Assembly: GCA_964579725.1 (NCBI GenBank) | Contig: CAZOHG010000112.1 | Span: 1 to 6,556 of the forward strand | Length of the DNA: 6,556 bases | Source: CAZOHG01 sp964579725 | Lineage (GTDB): Bacteria > Zhuqueibacterota > JdFR-76 > BMS3Abin05 | Reading direction: 5' to 3' | Part shown: one piece after another, positions 1 through 4,691 of the stretch | Layout: every line of letters begins with the position of its first letter | Numbering within the stretch: the stretch's first letter is position 1 | Translations under genes and position numbers: made by a program | The notes under the pieces: generated by a model | What the model saw: only the letters and a program-made list of their open reading frames with translations | Database searches by the model: none | Told to the model about the DNA's origin: nothing

Positions 1-402
1 GCGTTCGCTCCACCACGTCACACTCATGTGCAAAGCGTAATCACAAGCTGATTTTTGGGCCAGGGCCTGCCGGGCGTCCAACGCCGCGAGAAACGATTCA
101 CCACGCTCGGGGGTGACAAAATCAATAATAGTCGTGGTTCCCCCTGCCAGCGCCGCCACGGTGCCGGTTTCAAAATCATCCGAAGAAACCGTCCCTCCGA
201 CGGGCAATTCCATGTGAACGTGGGGGTCGATGCCACCGGGGAATACTTGCAGGCCTGTGGCATCCAGGACACGGGTACTGGACTCCGGCTTTTCCAATCC
301 CCGTCCTACTGCCCGGATTTTTCCCTCCACAACCAGCAAATCGCCCGTCAAGATTTTTTGTTCGGTTACAATCTGGCCGTTTTTAATGAGAAGCGAATGC
401 AT
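1..402 (-). CDS. hydA: Dihydropyrimidinase / D-hydantoinase, N-terminal part (cut by window edge)
   Basis: Cyclic amidohydrolase that would open dihydropyrimidines or 5-substituted hydantoins to N-carbamoyl amino acids in the cytoplasm. The visible 134 residues hold the N-terminal beta-sandwich strand region (KNGQIVTEQKILTGDLLVVEGKI) followed by the metal-binding signature GGIDPHVHMELPVGGT, with the two zinc-ligand histidines at residues 61 and 63, then DDFETGT and GGTTTIIDF (about 76-95) and LHMSVTWW near the edge. The proline-glycine-glycine-threonine stretch after HxH favours hydantoinase/dihydropyrimidinase over allantoinase or dihydroorotase. The family is about 460 residues, so roughly 70 percent, including the expected carboxylated lysine near residue 150, lies outside. 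The start ATG at 402 has AAGGAA four bases upstream. It follows the PLP enzyme by 173 bases on the same strand with no convincing terminator between them. Family certain; exact substrate not. Confidence 0.93.
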   Translation of the reverse strand, partial: MHSLLIKNGQIVTEQKILTGDLLVVEGKIRAVGRGLEKPESSTRVLDATGLQVFPGGIDPHVHMELPVGGTVSSDDFETGTVAALAGGTTTIIDFVTPERGESFLAALDARQALAQKSACDYALHMSVTWWSER

Positions 403-575
403 TCGATTCCTTTTTCCCGGAAATTATTTTTGGCTCGACCCACACTAAATTAGCGGGCGAAAAATCAAGCGTCCTTCTGAAACGTGCGTTCGGGCGAAAA
501 CAACGGCGGCTTTCGTACAGTTGGGATAAAAAACAAATAGAAATGGCAAAACGATTTATTTTAGCGTTTGAATCG

Positions 576-2048
576 TTACAATTCCCTCAAAAGACCTGTC
601 ATCTCGTTAAATTTTTCGATTTCTTCGTCCCATTCTTCCACCTTGGCCCATTGCCGTTTCCAATACGAATCGTCGTACCATTGGGCGTTTAATTCTTCCA
701 CAGTTTTCCCTTGCTGCTCCACCCAGGTAAAATATTTCAGATTGTGCATGCGCTTTTTGTCGTAGTAGCGAAGCTCAAGCATGGAATCGGTTCCGACGCC
801 CATGAGCCGACCTTCAAAATCCACGGCGGCATCTTTCTCGGAATAGTCCCCCAATCGCTCACGCTCCTCAACCAACCGCGATTGGTACATTTCCATAGAA
901 TCGGTTGCCACGGTAAAAATGGTGTCCCGGTCATTCATCTCGTAATACTTGGCCATTTTTATGGAACCAATTAAATTGGCAATAGAAGAAATACCCAACA
1001 AATCCAATTTTTGAACGGTTTCTTTCGGAACTCCCTTTTGAAGTAAAAATTCCCGACCCGCCGGTTCGTTGAACAAACGCATCAGGCGAATGGTTGTCTC
1101 GTCGTCAATATCCACAACCATGTCCGTATTTTTCAAATTGTGAATCCAGGGCACGTGCTTGTCGCCAATTCCCTCGATTCGGTGCCCACCGTAGCCGTTG
1201 TACAACAGCGTGGGACATTGGAGGGCTTCACCTGCTCCTACCTTGAGGAGTGGAAATTTCTCGCGCAAATATTCGGCGGAGCCCAGGGTTCCGGCCGAAC
1301 CCTGGGTGAGGAAAACCGCACTGAATCGGGCGGCGTTTCCCCTTTTCTGTAGAAAAACCTCTTCCATGGCCGGACCGGTGACAGCGTAATGCCAAAGTGG
1401 ATTGCCAATTTCACTGAATTGATTAAGATTGACAACCTCGTCCCCGCGCTCGGCCAACAATTCATTGGCCTTGTCGTAAATTTCCTTGACATTGCTTTCG
1501 CAGCCGGGTGTGGCAAAAATTTCAGCTCCCACCTTTCGCAACCACTCGAATCGTTCTCTGGACATCCCCTCCGGCAAAATGGCAATGGAATCGCAGCCTA
1601 AAAGGTAGGAATCGTACGCCCCGCCGCGGCAGTAATTACCGGTGGAAGGCCAGAGGGCTTTTTGGCGCGTCGGATCGAATCGACCTGTAACTAATTTTTC
1701 AACCAAAGGACCAAACGTTGCCCCCACTTTGTGAGAACCCGTGGGAAAAAATTTCCCGATTAACATGAAGATTTGCGCTTTAACCCCCGTTAATTCCGGT
1801 GGTATCTTCAGAAAATTGACACCGTTGAATCCGCCGCCGAAAGCAACGGGTTCGTTTTTCCACGTAATCCGAAAAAGGTTCAGGGGGTTCAAGTCCCACA
1901 ACCCGATATGCCTCAATTTATCCTTTATTTTTTCGGGGATCAATTCGGGGTTGCGCATTTGTTTGTAGGTCGGAATAATAATACCCCGTTCGCGACAACG
2001 TTGAACGGTTTTCTGTAATACTTTTTTGTTGACAACCTGTTGGGCCAT
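576..2048 (-). CDS. Fold-type II PLP-dependent enzyme (cysteine synthase/threonine synthase-like), uncharacterised subfamily
   Basis: A 490-residue cytoplasmic PLP enzyme of the tryptophan-synthase-beta fold. Seen directly: SHKVGATFG with the expected Schiff-base lysine K107; STGNYCRGG (135-143), the counterpart of the substrate-carboxylate loop SxGN of cysteine synthases; and the glycine-rich phosphate-cup stretch TQGSAGTLGS (248-257). The core ends near residue 390 and is followed by a C-terminal extension of about 100 residues that is rich in Trp, Tyr and charge (W442, W457, W463, W467, W473). This makes it longer than cysteine synthases (about 310) or diaminopropionate ammonia-lyase (about 400). 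Such proteins are usually annotated only as PLP-dependent protein subunit beta. ATG at 2048 is preceded by AAAAAGGAAA. It sits 18 bases behind a gene broken by the N gap and ahead of a hydantoinase, so an amino-acid lyase or beta-replacement step in cyclic amide degradation is inferred. The reaction is not assignable from sequence. Confidence 0.9.
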   Translation of the reverse strand: MAQQVVNKKVLQKTVQRCRERGIIIPTYKQMRNPELIPEKIKDKLRHIGLWDLNPLNLFRITWKNEPVAFGGGFNGVNFLKIPPELTGVKAQIFMLIGKFFPTGSHKVGATFGPLVEKLVTGRFDPTRQKALWPSTGNYCRGGAYDSYLLGCDSIAILPEGMSRERFEWLRKVGAEIFATPGCESNVKEIYDKANELLAERGDEVVNLNQFSEIGNPLWHYAVTGPAMEEVFLQKRGNAARFSAVFLTQGSAGTLGSAEYLREKFPLLKVGAGEALQCPTLLYNGYGGHRIEGIGDKHVPWIHNLKNTDMVVDIDDETTIRLMRLFNEPAGREFLLQKGVPKETVQKLDLLGISSIANLIGSIKMAKYYEMNDRDTIFTVATDSMEMYQSRLVEERERLGDYSEKDAAVDFEGRLMGVGTDSMLELRYYDKKRMHNLKYFTWVEQQGKTVEELNAQWYDDSYWKRQWAKVEEWDEEIEKFNEMTGLLREL

Positions 2049-2066
2049 TGGCGATTTCCTTTTTAT

Positions 2067-2153
2067 TCAACTTTCCTCATGTTTTGCTTTTGTCCCCCGT
2101 TTTGCCATTTGGACAAAGAATTCGACTGTTTCAACGGAAAAGACATCCCAAAA
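2067..2153 (-). CDS. C-terminal 28 residues of an unidentified gene running into the assembly gap
   Basis: Reading the minus strand out of the N run, one frame stays open for 28 codons (WDVFSVETVEFFVQMAKRG, then TKAKHEES) and stops at TGA 2067-2069, 18 bases before the PLP gene start. The peptide looks like a natural C-terminus: an amphipathic helix with VETVEFFVQMAKR followed by a charged tail. The tight spacing fits operon organisation, and the AAAAAGG ribosome site of the PLP gene falls just after this stop. The second open frame (ending TAA 2063-2065, peptide ...LKQSNSLSKWQNGGQKQ) has a less protein-like composition; the third stops within a few codons. The family cannot be named from so few residues. 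In related loci hydantoinases neighbour carbamoyltransferases, M20-type hydrolases or transporters, but nothing here picks one. Confidence 0.6.
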   Translation of the reverse strand, partial: FWDVFSVETVEFFVQMAKRGTKAKHEES

Positions 2154-2253
2154 NNNNNNNNNNNNNNNNNNNNNNNNNNNNNNNNNNNNNNNNNNNNNNN
2201 NNNNNNNNNNNNNNNNNNNNNNNNNNNNNNNNNNNNNNNNNNNNNNNNNNNNN
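2154..2253. other. Assembly gap, exactly 100 N
   Basis: One hundred consecutive N, a conventional placeholder for a gap of unknown size. Its left side ends in an open reading frame and its right side is non-coding, so at least most of one gene is probably missing. Any apparent reading frame crossing the N run is meaningless. Confidence 0.97.
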
Positions 2254-2487
2254 CTTTCAATTTAATCAAATTTCCAGACAAAATAAAGTTTTTTTTACTG
2301 AGCCTGTTGGAAAGAAAATTGACTGCCGGAAAATGGTACCACCTGGGGAAAAGAGGAAAAGTTTTTGCGCGGAGATGCCAGACTTCTGTTTTAAGAAGCC
2401 TGGGTCTGATCGGGCAGTTTGCCGAAAAGGGCACGTCCGCCAAGGAAAAGCGCAGGGCTCTTTTATTTACGGAAGGTCTGCTGGAAG
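2254..2487. other. Intergenic region downstream of the SDR gene, with hairpins and possible promoter
   Basis: No credible gene on either strand; frames open here have no family signature and are carried by the N run. Two hairpins are visible: 2446-2464 (listed separately) and 2378-2403, where CCAGACTTCT pairs with AGAAGCCTGG (nine of ten pairs) around a six-base loop; no T run follows it. Beside the gap, on the minus strand, is an AT-rich stretch with an extended minus-10-like TGATTAAAT (2260-2268) and a poor minus-35-like TTTATT (2282-2287) 16 bases upstream. It is in the right place to drive the gene hidden in the gap, but the match is weak. Confidence 0.5.
2446..2464 (-). terminator. Weak terminator-like hairpin after the SDR gene
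   Basis: AAAAGCGC and the facing GGCTCTTTT form an imperfect stem (five outer pairs, one mismatch, two inner pairs) with a three-base loop, 23 bases beyond the SDR stop codon. The minus-strand 3' arm gives only CTTTTCC, a short T run, so it is at best a weak or bidirectional terminator. Position rather than sequence strength is the main support. Confidence 0.25.
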
Positions 2488-3264
2488 CTACGCGTGCATG
2501 CCGCCGTCCATTAGGATGTTTTCCCCGTTGATGTAGGCGGAGGCGTCCGAAGCCAGCAACACCACCAATCCCTTGATGTCGTCCTTGTTGGCCATCCGTC
2601 CCACCGGAACCTTTTTGGAATAGTTCTCAACAAATCGGGCGGGTTGATTGGCAAACAGGCCGCCGGGACTAATGCAATTGACCCGAATGTTCTTATCCGC
2701 CAGAACGCGGGCCAAATAACGTGTCAAATTGATTAATCCGCCGCGGTGAAAAAAATAGTCCGGCGGGAGATCGCCCAGAGTGGTGCCTTCGTAATTGGAT
2801 AAATCCGGGCCGTACATGCCCATCATGGAGCTGATATTGACAATGCTGCCGCCGCCGTTTGCCGCGATGAGATCGGCCATCTCGCGCAGGATGTCCATCA
2901 TGCCCGTGGCGTTGACGCGCATGGACTCGGCGAATTGCTCAATGGGCGCGTGGTAGCCTTTCATTGGTCGAGCGACGGCGTTGTTGACGAACACATCCAA
3001 TCGCCCGAATGTTTGGCGGATTTCCTCCTTTAACGCCATGACGGAATCGTGCTCCGCCTGATCGACGCGCAGGGCGTGCACATCCAATCCCTTTTCGCGA
3101 AAGTCTCGCGCCACTTTTTCTCCTGCTTTTAGATTCCGCGACGCCGTAATCACCGTGCCGTCGGCTTCCGCCAGGCCTTCAACAATACACTTGCCATAAC
3201 GACCAGCCCCGCCAGTGACCAGAATAATTTTGTTCTTTAGAGAAAGCAATTTTTTGACATGCAT
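2488..3264 (-). CDS. Short-chain dehydrogenase/reductase (PtmA-like) with Arg in place of catalytic Lys
   Basis: A 258-residue classical-type SDR with a Rossmann fold that would oxidise or reduce a hydroxyl/keto group with NAD(P). Seen: cofactor loop TGGAGRYG (17-24), D69 in the RVDQ position after beta-3, NNA (94-96), the helix-4 asparagine N118, NISS (143-146, catalytic serine region), and the C-terminal NCISPGGLFANQP and YINGENILMDGG. The active-site YxxxK motif reads Y170-FFH-R174, followed by the usual GGLINLTRYLA, so lysine is replaced by arginine (codon CGC). A longer loop, MYGPDLSNYEGTTLGDLPPDY, precedes the tyrosine, as in PtmA-type SDRs of nonulosonate loci. Serine 39-40 after beta-2 does not settle NAD versus NADP. 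ATG at 3264 has AAGGG nine bases upstream. Its partner is probably the Gfo/Idh gene upstream, across 316 bases of repeats. The substrate is likely a sugar or sugar acid (inference). Confidence 0.92.
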   Translation of the reverse strand: MHVKKLLSLKNKIILVTGGAGRYGKCIVEGLAEADGTVITASRNLKAGEKVARDFREKGLDVHALRVDQAEHDSVMALKEEIRQTFGRLDVFVNNAVARPMKGYHAPIEQFAESMRVNATGMMDILREMADLIAANGGGSIVNISSMMGMYGPDLSNYEGTTLGDLPPDYFFHRGGLINLTRYLARVLADKNIRVNCISPGGLFANQPARFVENYSKKVPVGRMANKDDIKGLVVLLASDASAYINGENILMDGGMHA

Positions 3265-3281
3265 GGCATTTTTCCCTTCTC

Positions 3282-3307
3282 AAATCAAAAATCGTGAATC
3301 GTCATTC
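3282..3307 (-). repeat. 26-base dispersed repeat, copy 1
   Basis: Matches positions 4666-4691 at 25 of 26 bases (G versus T at 3296/4680), in the same orientation. The core is AAATCAAAAATCGT followed by AATCGTCATTC. It lies directly upstream of the SDR ribosome-binding site on the minus strand, so it would be part of the SDR 5' untranslated region. Confidence 0.8.
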
Positions 3308-3336
3308 CTTACCACGATCTTTAGATCGTGGAATGA
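3302..3336. repeat. Bulged REP-like hairpin
   Basis: CCACGATCT (3312-3320) and AGATCGTGG (3323-3331) form a perfect nine-pair stem with a TT loop. Outer arms TCATT (3302-3306) and AATGA (3332-3336) also pair, leaving a five-base bulge on the left. This is the same architecture as the hairpin at 3521-3552, with GATC where that one has GAGC. Confidence 0.75.
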
Positions 3337-3355
3337 ATCCTCACTGGATAGAAGC

Positions 3356-3405
3356 GGCTTTAGCCCAAAGATTACCCTCTGAGCTGAAGCTCGTGGCTAT
3401 GAAAT
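3356..3405 (+). repeat. Composite REP-like element A (degenerate left arm)
   Basis: Begins with the small palindrome GGCTTTAGCC (3356-3365). After 15 bases comes GAGCTGAAGCTC (3381-3392) and the tail GTGGCTATGAAAT. The stretch 3381-3405 matches 3530-3554 at 24 of 25 bases. The left outer arm expected to pair with the GTGG foot is degraded (CCTCT instead of CCACG), so only the inner stem is perfect. Confidence 0.75.
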
Positions 3406-3409
3406 TGAA

Positions 3410-3449
3410 ATTCGGTTTTTTCCGAATACTCTGACAAATGGCCATTTGT
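3410..3449. repeat. Two adjacent palindromes
   Basis: The first, 3410-3427, has a six-pair stem ATTCGG/CCGAAT around six T. The second, 3434-3449, is the perfect 16-base palindrome ACAAATGGCCATTTGT. They are six bases apart and lie between the two composite elements. On the plus strand the second is followed by a TTTT run; on the minus strand neither has a terminator tail. A dimeric repressor operator or structural parts of the repeat cluster are both possible. Confidence 0.45.
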
Positions 3450-3492
3450 TTTTCCCCTCTTACTAAAATGCTTTTATCTTTTCAATTCTGAG

Positions 3493-3554
3493 GGGCTAAA
3501 GCCCTTTTCTTTTGAGCTCTTTCATCCACGAGCTAAAGCTCGTGGCTATGAAAT
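3493..3554 (+). repeat. Composite REP-like element B (intact bulged hairpin)
   Basis: Begins with GGGCTAAAGCCC (3493-3504). After 21 bases comes the hairpin CCACGAGCT (3526-3534), loop AA, AGCTCGTGG (3537-3545), a perfect nine-pair stem. Outer arms TTCAT (3521-3525) and ATGAA (3548-3552) pair too, with CT bulged on the right, giving 14 pairs in all. It has the same order and direction as element A (GGCTxxAGCC, spacer, CTCGTGGCTATGAAAT). Paired short palindromes with a bulge resemble REP sequences mobilised by RAYT (Y1 HUH) transposases; the link is by analogy, as no transposase is present. Confidence 0.8.
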
Positions 3555-3580
3555 AATAAGTTGATTAATTTTTCAAGAAA

Positions 3581-4513
3581 TCAACGATTGAATCCCTGGA
3601 TTGAAACTATCTTCCCTCCATTTTTAAGACTCTCTTGTGCACCGATTAGCGTCCGGACAATATTTTCCGTCTTTGAAAATGCCAAGCGCGGTTTCCCTTC
3701 TCGGATCGAACGAATAAACTCACTGAGACTTTCTTTGAACATGGTGTATGAATTCTTTATCTCCACCAGCCTCCAGCCGTCGCGGCCAAACAGCGACAAT
3801 TGAAACGTCGGCGCAATGTCCATGAACAGATGCACGGTCGCCAAAAATCCGTTTTCAAATTTAACCAGAACAATATCTTTTCCGGTTTCGCTGACGTGCT
3901 GCACCGAGACGGCTTTTGGATCGTCGAGCAGGGCGAACAGCGCCTCTAACATGTGCACGCCGTATTTCACCCAGTCCTTTTTGCCGACCACCGTCGCCAG
4001 TTGCAGCTCTCCCAGCGACGCCAGTTCCGTTTTCGCTGTGCGGCATTCGCTTGCGTAGCGCATGGATGAACAGGACATGAACAGCTTGCCTTTTTCATTC
4101 TGTTCGGCAAAATAGGCCAGGTCTTTCCAATTGGACGCCAGGGGTTTGTCGATGAAAATGGGAACATCGGCGTCGAGAAAAGGCCGGGCCATGCTCACGT
4201 GGTTTTCGGGATCGTCCCGCGCCAGTAGCACCGCGTCGACCCCGCCGATCATCTCTTCGGCCCGGTCCACCACATTTTCGATGAGAGAAGCTCGGGCAAT
4301 GTGCTCGGATATTTTTCGCTCCTGCGTCCACACATGCGTCACCCGGGCGCCGTCGATGCCAAGCGTGTCGCTGTTCGCCTCCAGGTATACCGGAATGCCG
4401 GCAAAGCCGCACGCCGCCATTTCCTTGCGATCAAAATCTCCATTGATGATCGCCGCCCATGAGTAGGGATGCCCGTTGCCCTCGCTCATGCCGATGATGC
4501 CGAGTTTTAGCAT
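3581..4513 (-). CDS. Gfo/Idh/MocA-family NAD(P)-dependent oxidoreductase
   Basis: A 310-residue cytoplasmic oxidoreductase acting on a sugar, sugar-nucleotide or polyol carbon with NAD(P). The N-terminal Rossmann domain opens with LGIIGMSEGNGHPYSW (4-19), a variant of the GxGxxG loop seen in one subfamily. VDAVLLARDDPENH (92-105) and FIDKPLAS (120-127) follow; the family EKP motif appears as D122-K123-P124, where the lysine is catalytic. The C-terminal alpha/beta domain has YGVHMLEAL with H187 as the usual active-site histidine. The length is slightly short for the family (about 330-380), but the protein looks complete. ATG at 4513 has a strong site, GGAGG four bases upstream. The stop at 3581 is 316 repeat-filled bases before the SDR gene. 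An SDR and a Gfo/Idh enzyme side by side are typical of sugar interconversion by oxidation and reduction. Substrate unknown. Confidence 0.92.
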   Translation of the reverse strand: MLKLGIIGMSEGNGHPYSWAAIINGDFDRKEMAACGFAGIPVYLEANSDTLGIDGARVTHVWTQERKISEHIARASLIENVVDRAEEMIGGVDAVLLARDDPENHVSMARPFLDADVPIFIDKPLASNWKDLAYFAEQNEKGKLFMSCSSMRYASECRTAKTELASLGELQLATVVGKKDWVKYGVHMLEALFALLDDPKAVSVQHVSETGKDIVLVKFENGFLATVHLFMDIAPTFQLSLFGRDGWRLVEIKNSYTMFKESLSEFIRSIREGKPRLAFSKTENIVRTLIGAQESLKNGGKIVSIQGFNR

Positions 4514-4685
4514 GATTCCTCCAGAATATTAAAAATAATTGTGTAACCGGCAAATGAAAAAAATCTGAAAACGAAATTGATTGTTGTTCGTAAATCGTCT
4601 TTGAATATTTTGATTTAAGAACAAGGAACGATGATTTAAGATTTTAGAAGTTTTTTTCACTTCGTAAATCAAAAATCGTTAATCG
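4514..4685. other. AT-rich intergenic region with short repeats
   Basis: A 172-base spacer between the lipoprotein and Gfo/Idh genes, strongly AT-rich compared with the GC-rich genes beside it. TTCGTAAATC occurs at 4587-4596 and 4661-4670, and again at 4689-4698 inside the lipoprotein gene. TGATTTAAGA occurs twice (4611-4620, 4632-4641). A five-pair stem GAAGT/ACTTC around 4648-4664 has no T run useful on the minus strand. No convincing promoter was seen: a TAATAT near 4527-4532 is too close to the GGAGG site. Confidence 0.6.
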
Positions 4686-4691
4686 TCATTC
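4666..4691 (-). repeat. 26-base dispersed repeat, copy 2, overlapping a stop codon
   Basis: Matches 3282-3307 at 25 of 26 bases in the same orientation. Its last six bases lie inside the lipoprotein gene: the TGA stop (4686-4688) and the final glutamate codon. TTCGTAAATC flanks it on both sides (4661-4670 and 4689-4698), giving a 28-base period. Confidence 0.8.

Larger units (their letters stand above)
3265..3580. other. 316-base intergenic region filled with repeats and palindromes, no gene
   Basis: AT-rich spacer between the Gfo/Idh and SDR genes. No coding frame with protein character was found. From left to right it holds one copy of the 26-base dispersed repeat, a bulged hairpin, a composite hairpin element, two adjacent palindromes, and a second composite hairpin element, all listed separately. 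Hardly any of it looks like ordinary promoter DNA, although the SDR promoter could be embedded here. Confidence 0.8.

Noticed and set aside
55..453. A 132-codon plus-strand open frame
   Set aside because: Antisense shadow of the hydantoinase gene, whose zinc-binding motif is read on the other strand.
2063..2443. Minus-strand frame crossing the gap (starts MADVPFSANC, ends MRKVE)
   Set aside because: Continuity through N is artificial, the two halves show no family features, and the neighbouring frame ending at 2067 has a more protein-like tail.
2040..2531. Plus-strand open frames crossing the N run
   Set aside because: Their length depends on 100 unknown bases and they overlap the starts or ends of well-supported minus-strand genes; no motif seen.
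3239..3269. Out-of-frame ATG just before the SDR start, giving a ten-codon frame
   Set aside because: The frame is too short for significance and the AAGGG site is suitably spaced for the SDR ATG.
3302..3554. CRISPR array
   Set aside because: Repeats are palindromic, irregularly spaced, of differing sequence and only two to three in number, with no spacers of constant length.
4131..4466. A 111-codon plus-strand open frame
   Set aside because: Antisense to the Gfo/Idh gene, serine-rich composition typical of a shadow frame.
4514..4540. Promoter with minus-10 TAATAT for the Gfo/Idh gene
   Set aside because: It would place the transcription start on the GGAGG ribosome site, removing it from the message.
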